Below are positions 1-5,611 of a stretch of DNA of 7,716 nt, in pieces (the stretch's first letter is position 1; every line of letters begins with the position of its first letter). The position numbers and the translations under genes were made by a program. Below the pieces are notes generated by a model that was not told the DNA's origin, did no database searches, and worked only from the letters and a program-made list of their open reading frames with translations. The stretch comes from an uncultured Dorea sp. (GTDB taxonomy: Bacteria > Bacillota > Clostridia > Lachnospirales > Lachnospiraceae): the NCBI GenBank assembly GCA_910578455.1, contig CAJTQA010000070.1:1-7716 (forward strand), in the 5' to 3' direction.

Positions 1-10
1 CTTATTCTTA

Positions 11-166
11 TCAGGAAGTCTTAAATTCCATAGACACAAGATTTTTTACAGCCTCAGGATGCGTAAAGCTGTAAGAAATGTCGCCTTCTTCCGGTATGAT
101 GCGGGATTTCTCCCACTTCGCTCCCCGGTACGTCACGCAGGATGCGTGTTCCCGGAGTCCTGGCAT
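11..166 (-). CDS. Possible 51-residue hypothetical peptide
   Basis: A short frame begins at an ATG (164-166; a TTG lies two codons upstream) and ends in tandem stops. The C-terminal half (including DISYSFTHPEAVKNLVSMEF) reads like real protein, with mixed hydrophobic and charged residues. I do not recognise it. There is no convincing ribosome binding site, and it partly overlaps another open frame (133-339), so it may be a decayed gene with a frameshift near 133-166, or chance. A fragment of a gene interrupted by ancestral element insertion is another option. Confidence 0.2.
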   Translation of the reverse strand: MPGLREHASCVTYRGAKWEKSRIIPEEGDISYSFTHPEAVKNLVSMEFKTS

Positions 167-255
167 ATCCAATACGCAGGCTCAAAGCAGCTTTTCAGAG
201 TGTCGTTCTGATACTGCGCCTGCCTTCTAATGCCGCCGTCAGCATAACTGATTTT

Positions 256-450
256 TCTATCACAGATGATGCGCATCTGCTTATCATGAACGTTTGCCCA
301 GTCCTTTCGGTAAAATGAGGGCAGGCCCATTGCCCTCATTTATCTAAGCATTGTTCTTATGATCCGCGTTTCTTCGTGTTTTTCGCTGCGTTTACTTTTA
401 TGTCTGCCCGGTAACCGCAGGCAGGACAGCGAAATTCTCTGCTTTCTGTA
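256..450 (-). ncRNA. Candidate guide RNA region of the TnpB-like protein (limits approximate)
   Basis: Known omegaRNAs of TnpB and guide RNAs of TldR are transcribed in the same sense as the protein gene, include its last codons and 3' UTR as scaffold, and end in a short guide. By position, the equivalent here is the 3' end of the gene plus the sequence just after it, including the hairpin at 313-341. The limits given are a guess from family architecture. I cannot fix the scaffold/guide junction, and I found no match in the window to a plausible guide. An ordinary operon 3' UTR is the main alternative. Confidence 0.3.
313..341 (-). repeat. Perfect 11-bp stem-loop after the TnpB-like stop codon
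   Basis: On the minus strand the arms AAATGAGGGCA and TGCCCTCATTT pair perfectly around a 7-nt loop, starting 15 nt after the stop codon. The 3' arm runs into only a four-T stretch (ATTTTACC), so as an intrinsic terminator it would be weak. The position also fits a right-end hairpin retained from an ancestral IS200/IS605 element, or a structural part of a guide RNA scaffold. The sequence alone does not separate these. Confidence 0.6.
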
Positions 451-1682
451 TGGCCGGGTGCGCCGCACCGGCTGCATTCCCGGCTGATGTCTTTTGCGTA
501 CACTTTTATAAGCTCTACCGACTGCTCGCGGCATTTTTGCTCCAGCCGTTCCCTGATATACCCCCTCTGCCACATGGCGGCAGAGTAGTTGATGCTTGCT
601 TTAAACCCGCTGCCCTTTGGAGGCGGGAGCTTGGGGAGGCAGACGGTTTTCGGTTTCTCCTCCCGCAAAAAGCGGTTTAGTTCCATGTTGATATAGCTGT
701 GCAGAAATTCCTGCATCCGGTGCTTTCTTGCATTGTATTTCTTCCTGCCGGGCGCTGCGTCCCGGTTGGCATTGTATTTTCCTACCTGCTGTCTTATCCA
801 GGTTGAAAATTCTGTCTGGTAAATGCCGAGCCTTTCCCCGTAAATATGTCCTTCGTCTGTGGTGAGCATGGCGGACATCCCAAGAGAGATCCCTACCTGA
901 TTTACATAATCAGGGTGATAGTGTACCGCTGTCTGGATGGGGGTTTTTAGTTCTACGCTGTTTTTTTCCGGGAAGAGCCTGACATATATCTGGCTTTTAT
1001 ACTTATTGCTGTCGGTAAGAGGGATGAAGATCCGCCTGCGCCGCTCTTTGGTAGTCAGGTAGATTCCATGGTCTGCGTAACGGTGAGTTCCCCCTGAGGA
1101 GAAGAACCCGTCCGCAGTCTCCGAATGGGGCTTTACATGGTGCCTGCGAACCTTTCGGCAGAGGTAGCGGAGGAGCTTATCCGGAACATTTGTGCCGAGG
1201 CGGCCGGAAAGTTCTTCATATCGTTTTCGGATTTCCGGCGGGAGATTCCAGTCTTTCGGCGGCTTTTGCATAAGTGCGCCTTCGAAAGCGTCATTGGCCT
1301 TTAGGCAAAAGCGCAGATAATGCTTTTCTTCCCCAGTAAAATTGTCATTCTGGCCGACAGCTTTCCTCACGGCTGCTCTCGTTTTCGTCCACTGGCTTTT
1401 GATGTCTCCCAGCGCGTCGAATACGGCGAGGTAAAAATAAACAGAAGGGATGCCAAGCTCACCCCGAAGGCCTGACGCTGTCATCTCGTTCTGGACAGTG
1501 TAGCCGGGATATATCTTGGGGAGCGAGGCGATGCCGCTGTAACGCTGGTAGACGTAGTTCTTGACGGTTCGGTAATCTCCGGCGATGTCGGTAAGTTTCT
1601 GCATGTCTGTGTCAGAGAGAGGCTCTCTGTTATACTGGCAGACAGTTTTGCAGACGGTTTTACGGGTGTCTTTTTGTGGCAT
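357..1682 (-). CDS. Nuclease-dead TnpB-like protein (TldR-like RNA-guided repressor)
   Basis: This 441-residue protein has the TnpB/Cas12 C-terminal layout: a RuvC-I segment near 263-268, a RuvC-II segment near 347-352, a zinc finger (C403, C406, C419, C422) and a RuvC-III/NAA segment near 427-433. All three catalytic acids are replaced. The usual GIDLG is GISLG (S266), the E of the EDL motif is P350 (LPKL), and the second D of DRDxNAA is K429 (DIKVNAA). It should therefore not cut DNA, while an intact zinc finger and full length argue against a decayed pseudogene. Nuclease-dead TnpB homologues called TldR are RNA-guided repressors, and one known group sits beside flagellin genes in enterobacteria. 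Here the gene lies 113 bp after flagellin on the same strand, with no tnpA. Repression of another flagellin gene is inferred. The ribosome site is weak (AGGG about 10 nt before ATG), suggesting low expression. Confidence 0.85.
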   Translation of the reverse strand: MPQKDTRKTVCKTVCQYNREPLSDTDMQKLTDIAGDYRTVKNYVYQRYSGIASLPKIYPGYTVQNEMTASGLRGELGIPSVYFYLAVFDALGDIKSQWTKTRAAVRKAVGQNDNFTGEEKHYLRFCLKANDAFEGALMQKPPKDWNLPPEIRKRYEELSGRLGTNVPDKLLRYLCRKVRRHHVKPHSETADGFFSSGGTHRYADHGIYLTTKERRRRIFIPLTDSNKYKSQIYVRLFPEKNSVELKTPIQTAVHYHPDYVNQVGISLGMSAMLTTDEGHIYGERLGIYQTEFSTWIRQQVGKYNANRDAAPGRKKYNARKHRMQEFLHSYINMELNRFLREEKPKTVCLPKLPPPKGSGFKASINYSAAMWQRGYIRERLEQKCREQSVELIKVYAKDISRECSRCGAPGHTESREFRCPACGYRADIKVNAAKNTKKRGS

Positions 1683-1720
1683 GCGATAAGTACCCTGCCT
1701 TCCGTATGTGAAATGAAATG

Positions 1721-1749
1721 TCCGGGGGCGGATATGACCCCGCCCCAGA
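1721..1749 (-). terminator. GC-rich stem-loop between flagellin and the TnpB-like gene
   Basis: On the minus strand GGGGCGG pairs with CCGCCCC (1725-1731 with 1740-1746) around an 8-nt loop, and the stem can extend to 1721-1749 with a bulge. No U-run follows (CATTTCATTTC), so termination should be incomplete. It could set a high flagellin to low TnpB-like ratio by partial termination, or stabilise the flagellin mRNA 3' end. Confidence 0.6.
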
Positions 1750-1795
1750 CTTATGTGTAACTTTGTAAATCTTAAACGCTTTCCAGAAAACGTGC

Positions 1796-3976
1796 TTACT
1801 GGAGCAACTGAAGGACACCCTGCGGAACCTGGTTTGCCTGTGCAAGCATAGCCTGGGATGCCTGAACGAGGATGTTGTTCTTTGTGTAAGCCATCATCTC
1901 ATTTGCCATGTCAACGTCGCGGATGCGGCTCTCGGCAGCAGTGATGTTCTCGGTCGTTACGCTTAAGTTATTGATGGTATGCTCTAAGCGGTTCTGGAGG
2001 GCTCCAAGGTCGCCTCTCTGCTTAGATACTGAATTGATGGCAGTCTTAATCTTATTGACAGCCTCAGTAGCCCCCTCCTGGGTGGAGATATCAATATCAT
2101 GGATCAGAAGTCCTTTTGCGGACATATCTCCGATACCGATTGTAAGCCTGTTGAAAGAATCGGATGTGTCGCCAATCTGGAGGGTCAGGCCGCCTTTGGC
2201 TGCAACGCTTGCATCTTCAAGGGCCATCTCTCCGTGTTGTACAAGCCCTGCCCATGCAGCCTGAACTTTGTCAGCGGGGATGTCGTTGCGGTCGCCTGCC
2301 GTTGCGCCTTCAAGGTTGTTCTTCGTATAGTCAATGGCACCCGGGATTTCCGTCAGCCGTACTGTGCTGCTTGTATTATCGCTGGTCACTTTGAATGTCG
2401 CATTGTCTTTTGCAATATTACTGAGACGCTTTGCGGCAGCCTCTGCAAGACCTGCGGAGTCTTTTTCAAAGTCTTTTAAGTCGATGACGTTTGCACCGGC
2501 TTTTACCTTGCTGTCTTTGCCGACCGCAAAGGTATATGTGGTATCGCCGATTTTCAGTACACTTCCGTCTTTGAGATCTAAGTCTGCAAGATCAAAGCTG
2601 CCCTGTGCCACAGCGTCATTTCCGCTGCCGAAAACAGCCTCTTTTATCACGTTTACACCGATCGCCTCGCCCTGGTTGATGTGTATGCCGTTGCCGGTAA
2701 AGTCGTCGCCGGCTGTGCCCGGATCGAGGACAGTGCCTGTATTATCGGTAACTTCCAGCTTTGCGCTCATATCCTGCGTGAATTCTTTGCTTGGGTTATT
2801 TACCATCGTGAATGTAAGCTTGCCGTCAGCGTTTGTAACTTCAAATTCTTCGCCGCCGATTGTAACCTTATTGCCGTTTGCAGCGATGTTTTCCATGAAT
2901 TTTGCAGCGATGGCTTTGCCGTCTGCCTCCTCGCCGATACCGACCTCAAGGCCGTCCAGATCCAATTCATAATCGCCTAATGTAACTTTAACTCCCACTG
3001 CAGCATCCGCGTTGTCTGTATTTCCTTCGGCAGCAGCAACGGTCTGATTTGCGGTATCGTGAGTTGTCAGAGTATCATCAGCCGCCTCAAATTTTATGGT
3101 AGTTCCGGTAGCGGTTGCTGTATAAGTGATGCCGTCAATATCAAATGTCTTGCCGTTTAATGCAGTGACAATGTCCGCATCTGTCATATCTGCCGTTACG
3201 TCAATTGTTACATCCTGCCCTGCAATTGTGAATGTCGCAGTCTGGTTTGCTGTTACAGACCCGTCTGCCTCTGTAGCGGCAGTAATCGCAGCTCCTGCCA
3301 CGTCAAATGCGAAAGATGCCTTGGCTCCTGCGCCGTCTCCGTTCGTGACGGTTACAGCGTCAGCGTCAGGAGCTTTTATGGTAGGAGCGCCTTTTGCGGC
3401 GGCGTTATTGGCAAGTTTAACATTGCTCAGATCCAGCTCGTAGACTCCCTTTACAGGAGTTTTTGACTTTACGCCGTCTGCGATATGGGTCATTTCCACA
3501 TCAGAAAGCGCCCCGATATCTCCGGCTGTTATTTCTTTTGCCTCGCTTTCAAGTGCCATCTTGCCGTCCAGCAAAGTACGGCCGTTGAAGTTCGTGCTCT
3601 TGGAGATTCGGTTGATCTCATCAAGCAGGGCGTCAACTTCTGCCTGAAGACTGTCGCGGTCATCGTCCATGTATGTTCCGTTGGCGGACTGGTTTGCCAG
3701 TTCTACCATACGGTTTAACATAGAGTGAACTTCAGTAAGGGCGCCTTCTGCTGTCTGGATTAAAGAAATGCCATCGTTGGCATTCTTCTGAGCTGTCTCA
3801 AGACCTGTGATCTGTGCGCGCATCTTCTCGGAAATTGCAAGACCTGCCGCATCGTCGCCTGCACGATTAATCCTGTAGCCGGATGACAGTTTTTCTAAGT
3901 TCTTAGAAAGCATGCTGTTGTTGTTCGTTAAGTTTCTGTAAGCGCTTAATGCCGCTATGTTGTGTTGAATTCTCAT
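1796..3976 (-). CDS. hag: Flagellin, large, 726 residues
   Basis: Structural subunit of the flagellar filament, exported by the flagellar type III apparatus. The N-terminal D0/D1 region (about 1-140) starts MRIQHNIAALSAYRNL and contains the SSGYRINRAGDDAAGLAIS block and the LNRMVELANQSANGT stretch. The C-terminal D1/D0 region (about the last 90 residues) contains the RIRDVDMANEM block and ends GVLQLLQ. Between them lies a roughly 500-residue variable region rich in A, D, T and G, with several beta-rich units of the kind xVTIxGxxFxVxxADGKLTF, so the protein is far longer than minimal flagellins of about 270 residues. The start at 3976 is set by AGGAGGT seven bases upstream; an upstream in-frame ATG at 4246 would run through csrA. 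It follows csrA by 163 bp and has no clear promoter of its own, so the invertible promoter upstream of csrA probably drives it. Confidence 0.96.
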   Translation of the reverse strand: MRIQHNIAALSAYRNLTNNNSMLSKNLEKLSSGYRINRAGDDAAGLAISEKMRAQITGLETAQKNANDGISLIQTAEGALTEVHSMLNRMVELANQSANGTYMDDDRDSLQAEVDALLDEINRISKSTNFNGRTLLDGKMALESEAKEITAGDIGALSDVEMTHIADGVKSKTPVKGVYELDLSNVKLANNAAAKGAPTIKAPDADAVTVTNGDGAGAKASFAFDVAGAAITAATEADGSVTANQTATFTIAGQDVTIDVTADMTDADIVTALNGKTFDIDGITYTATATGTTIKFEAADDTLTTHDTANQTVAAAEGNTDNADAAVGVKVTLGDYELDLDGLEVGIGEEADGKAIAAKFMENIAANGNKVTIGGEEFEVTNADGKLTFTMVNNPSKEFTQDMSAKLEVTDNTGTVLDPGTAGDDFTGNGIHINQGEAIGVNVIKEAVFGSGNDAVAQGSFDLADLDLKDGSVLKIGDTTYTFAVGKDSKVKAGANVIDLKDFEKDSAGLAEAAAKRLSNIAKDNATFKVTSDNTSSTVRLTEIPGAIDYTKNNLEGATAGDRNDIPADKVQAAWAGLVQHGEMALEDASVAAKGGLTLQIGDTSDSFNRLTIGIGDMSAKGLLIHDIDISTQEGATEAVNKIKTAINSVSKQRGDLGALQNRLEHTINNLSVTTENITAAESRIRDVDMANEMMAYTKNNILVQASQAMLAQANQVPQGVLQLLQ

Positions 3977-3983
3977 AAAATAT

Positions 3984-3990
3984 ACCTCCT
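3984..3990 (-). promoter_or_regulatory. Flagellin Shine-Dalgarno, likely second CsrA contact
   Basis: AGGAGGT lies 7 nt before the ATG at 3974-3976 and decides that start. It contains the GGA core that CsrA recognises. In Bacillus subtilis, CsrA blocks hag translation by binding one hairpin site and one site at the Shine-Dalgarno, and this leader has the same two-site layout. Confidence 0.8.
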
Positions 3991-4000
3991 TGAATGTGGA

Positions 4001-4020
4001 CGGGAGCATCCATTCTCCCG
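4001..4020 (-). promoter_or_regulatory. Predicted CsrA-binding hairpin in the flagellin leader
   Basis: On the minus strand a 6-bp stem (CGGGAG with CTCCCG) displays the loop AATGGATG, which puts a GGA in a hairpin loop, the hallmark of CsrA sites (ANGGA, consensus RUACARGGAUGU). It sits 10 nt upstream of the flagellin Shine-Dalgarno sequence. With csrA as the upstream gene, translational repression of flagellin by CsrA is a strong inference. A second small hairpin with a GAAA loop lies upstream at 4038-4049. Confidence 0.65.
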
Positions 4021-4139
4021 CATAAGTTTTTTTGCTGTGCCTTTCGGCATTTATTCCAAATCCTCTGCCCGGATCCTTTGACAGAAGAGTTGAAAACGCT
4101 GACCGTACAATCGCCGTGTCTGGTTTTTGTGGGTTCCGG

Positions 4140-4358
4140 CTACGGAGCGGGGACTGCGCGTCTGTCTCTGCGTCCTTTTTTCCCTGAAAGACATGTTGGC
4201 TTTTCATGGCTTTTCTCATATACTTCGCCCCGCACGATGCTGACATTTTTCGGCGCGTCGATGGACAGCCTGAGATCGCCTTCCATAGACACTACCTGTA
4301 TGACAATGTCCTCGCCGATTACCAGATATTCGCCCGGATTCCTTCCAAGAGATAACAT
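4140..4358 (-). CDS. csrA: CsrA, carbon storage/flagellin translation regulator
   Basis: A 72-residue CsrA, a dimeric RNA-binding protein that binds GGA motifs in mRNA leaders. It matches the family along its length: MLSLGRNPGEYLVIG at the start, then GEDIVIQVVSMEGDLRLSIDAP and the VRGEVYEK segment. The RNA-binding residues R6 and R43 (equivalent to R44 in enterobacterial CsrA) are kept; a one-residue gap shifts the numbering. The C-terminal 25 residues are basic and family-variable. The start is supported by GGGAGG 8 nt upstream. In Gram-positive flagellar systems CsrA represses flagellin translation and is titrated by FliW; fliW is not in this window. The gene lies between the invertible promoter and flagellin, so both are probably co-transcribed. 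The GGA-rich leader of csrA itself could allow autoregulation. Confidence 0.95.
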   Translation of the reverse strand: MLSLGRNPGEYLVIGEDIVIQVVSMEGDLRLSIDAPKNVSIVRGEVYEKSHEKPTCLSGKKGRRDRRAVPAP

Positions 4359-4366
4359 CTCCTACA

Positions 4367-4372
4367 CCTCCC
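4367..4372 (-). promoter_or_regulatory. csrA Shine-Dalgarno
   Basis: GGGAGG on the minus strand lies 8 nt before the csrA ATG (4356-4358). A second AGGAG directly abuts the ATG; together they provide GGA motifs that CsrA could bind to control its own translation. Confidence 0.75.
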
Positions 4373-4438
4373 TGTGCTTTGCGTTTTTTAGTTATAGGAA
4401 CGGTGCAAACATTGATTTTCAGGGGCTTTAAAGCATCG

Positions 4439-4464
4439 ACTTCCGATAAGAAATATTATCGGAA
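4439..4464 (+). repeat. Left inverted repeat (IRL) of the invertible segment
   Basis: A 26-bp recombination site identical to the reverse complement of 4597-4622. Arms TTCCGATAA and TTATCGGAA surround the centre GAAATA (4450-4455). Here the palindrome extends to 14-bp perfect arms over 4436-4469, longer than at the right copy. Confidence 0.9.
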
Positions 4465-4514
4465 GTCGAAGAGCCATTAATTTAAAAATGTTGGGATTTC
4501 TAAGAGAAATAGAC

Positions 4515-4541
4515 TTAAGTTTTTAGAAATGAAACCGATAT
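4515..4541 (+). promoter_or_regulatory. Flagellar sigma-28/sigma-D promoter inside the invertible segment
   Basis: TTAAGTTT, 11 nt, then ACCGATAT matches the sigma-28 consensus TAAAGTTT-N11-GCCGATAA (and the Bacillus GCCGATAT form) with exact spacing; 7 of 8 bases fit in each box if the Bacillus -10 is used. It points right, away from csrA and flagellin and antisense to the recombinase gene. In the inverted state it would drive csrA, flagellin and the TnpB-like gene. Use of the flagellar sigma factor would tie this operon to late flagellar gene expression. Confidence 0.85.
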
Positions 4542-4596
4542 TATAGTCAGAATGGTTCAAAAAACATAGAAAATCAGGTGATTTTAAGCTGTTTGG

Positions 4597-4622
4597 TTCC
4601 GATAATATTTCTTATCGGAAGT
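4597..4622 (-). repeat. Right inverted repeat (IRR) of the invertible segment
   Basis: The 26-bp opposite copy of the left repeat, with centre TATTTC (4606-4611) in reverse orientation. The 9-bp dyad arms do not extend further. On the plus strand the dyad is followed 10 nt later by a run of seven Ts (4631-4637), which might help stop transcription from the OFF-oriented promoter. Confidence 0.9.
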
Positions 4623-4657
4623 TCGGCTTATTTTTTTGCCTTTGTGCGAAGGATTTT

Positions 4658-5461
4658 CTACCAGTCAACAGTCCTGTCTACCAGCTCTTTTTGTTCTGCT
4701 CCTGTTTTCCGCAGGTAAACTCTGGTTGTCTCGATATTTTCATGCCCCATAAGGTCTGCGAGAAATGCAATATTGCTGCTGCGCTCCATGAAATTTTTGG
4801 CAAAACGGTGGCGGAAGGAGTGCGGGTACACTACATCCGGGTCGATGTTATAGCGCGCCGCGAATTTTTTTAGCTGCCCGGAGATTCCCCTGGGGGAGAT
4901 GGGTGCGCCGTATTTGTTCAGAAAAAGAAAGCCGCTGTCCTGGTGCTTTCCGCCGAGCCAGGAGAGAGTCTCTTCCTGTAAGCATTTCGGAATGTAGATT
5001 CGCCGTACTTTTCCGCCCTTGGAGTATAGCTCCATATGCCCGAGCTTTACGTCTTCAACCTTGATTTTTGTCAGCTCGTTTACGCGGGCTCCCGTTGCTG
5101 CGAAGAAACGGACGATGAAGTACCAGGCCCACTCGCCGTCTCTTTTCAGGGAGTTCTTAAGATGGGCATAGTCGGCCTCGCTGATTACATTTTCCGCAAA
5201 TGGTTTCTGCTGCACCCGTATGAATTTCAGTTTCCACTTTTCTTTTCCGATGCTTTCCAGATAACAGTTTACCGCGCGCAGCCGCAGGTTCACTGTGCGC
5301 GGCCGGTAGGATTGTATGAGCCATTCACGGTGCTCGCGCAGATTTTTTTTTGTGGGTGCGCCGTGCTGCGTGTCAAACTGCCTGACGGCATAGAGATAGG
5401 ATTTGACGGTGCTGTATGAGAGGTTCTGTTTTCTTAAGTATTTTGCAAAATCATCTGTCAT
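4658..5461 (-). CDS. Tyrosine recombinase, probable invertase of the flagellin promoter
   Basis: A 267-residue site-specific recombinase of the phage integrase/XerCD type. An N-terminal SAM-like core-binding domain covers about 1-85 and the catalytic domain about 92-262. All catalytic residues are visible: R126 (ATGARVNEL), a beta-hairpin lysine (K148 or K151), H214 and R217 (PHSFRHRF), H240 (LMGHENIETT) and the nucleophile Y249. It lacks the extra N-terminal arm-binding domain of large phage integrases, as is usual for simple inversion enzymes. The start has a GGGGG Shine-Dalgarno 8 nt upstream, and a TATAAT -10 lies at 5486-5491 with no good -35. The gene ends 35 bp from the right inverted repeat, so acting on that element is the natural inference. 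In the sequenced orientation the sigma-28 promoter would make antisense RNA into this gene. Confidence 0.93.
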   Translation of the reverse strand: MTDDFAKYLRKQNLSYSTVKSYLYAVRQFDTQHGAPTKKNLREHREWLIQSYRPRTVNLRLRAVNCYLESIGKEKWKLKFIRVQQKPFAENVISEADYAHLKNSLKRDGEWAWYFIVRFFAATGARVNELTKIKVEDVKLGHMELYSKGGKVRRIYIPKCLQEETLSWLGGKHQDSGFLFLNKYGAPISPRGISGQLKKFAARYNIDPDVVYPHSFRHRFAKNFMERSSNIAFLADLMGHENIETTRVYLRKTGAEQKELVDRTVDW

Positions 5462-5516
5462 GGCATAAGCCCCCTTTTTCGTATGATTATATATGTTTTG
5501 AAGGCAGCATACATAG

Positions 5517-5555
5517 AAAAACCACCCTAAACTTTGACCAAGCAGGGTGGTTTTT
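5517..5555. terminator. Bidirectional intrinsic terminator between cdd and the recombinase
   Basis: AAAAACCACCCT pairs perfectly with AGGGTGGTTTTT (12-bp arms, 15-nt loop), giving a stem followed by a U-run on either strand. It ends the cdd transcript on the minus strand and isolates the flagellar switch locus from the housekeeping genes. It would also stop any rightward transcript from the switch region. Confidence 0.88.
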
Positions 5556-5611
5556 CTATCTTCTTATTGTGCCCTCAGAGAGTTAGGGGGCGTGTGTTTC
5601 TGATTATAATT

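Larger units (their letters stand above)
1..356. other. Region downstream of the TnpB-like gene, no confident gene
   Basis: This stretch follows the stop codon of the TnpB-like gene on the minus strand. It holds a perfect 11-bp hairpin (313-341), a smaller hairpin with a GAAA loop on the minus strand (101-116), and two short overlapping minus-strand reading frames (133-339 and 11-166) that I do not recognise. In TnpB systems the guide RNA scaffold overlaps the 3' end of tnpB and the guide lies just beyond it, so this is where a guide would be expected. I saw no transposase tnpA, no clear IS200/IS605 right end and no sigma-28 type sequence here. The left end of the window cuts the region, so its full content is unknown. 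Confidence 0.5.
4439..4622. other. Invertible promoter segment (phase switch)
   Basis: Two 26-bp perfectly identical inverted repeats (4439-4464 and 4597-4622) flank 132 bp of AT-rich DNA holding a sigma-28 type promoter. Each repeat is itself a dyad (TTCCGATAA and TTATCGGAA) around an asymmetric 6-bp centre, GAAATA on one side and TATTTC on the other. That is the form of a tyrosine recombinase core site, with centres opposed so that recombination inverts the segment. A tyrosine recombinase gene lies 35 bp away. After inversion the promoter -10 would map to about 4520-4527 reading left, giving a csrA leader of about 155 nt. The sequenced orientation is therefore predicted OFF for csrA, flagellin and the TnpB-like gene. 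Confidence 0.85.

Noticed and set aside
340..680. Short frames on either strand over the 3' end of the TnpB-like gene
   Set aside because: They overlap the zinc-finger and RuvC-III coding region in other frames and show no family features.
357..1682. Ordinary active IS200/IS605 insertion
   Set aside because: No tnpA in the window, no clear element ends, and all RuvC catalytic acids are replaced.
1908..3718. Plus-strand reading frames within the flagellin gene
   Set aside because: They are antisense shadows of a well-supported flagellin, with low-complexity composition and no ribosome sites or recognisable domains.
3977..4246. N-terminal extension of flagellin by 90 residues to an ATG at 4246
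   Set aside because: The extension overlaps csrA in another frame and has no flagellin similarity; a perfect AGGAGGT precedes the MRIQHN start at 3976.
4456..4484. Second sigma-28-like promoter reading left (TAAA at 4481-4484, TCCGATAA in the IRL arm)
   Set aside because: The spacing is 17 nt, beyond the 14-16 usual for this class, and the -10 is part of the recombination dyad. It stays a caveat to calling the present orientation OFF.
4597..4637. IRR dyad plus T-run as an intrinsic terminator
   Set aside because: The stem is AT-rich and 10 nt separate it from the T-run, so it is not a standard terminator; mentioned only as a possible brake on antisense transcription.
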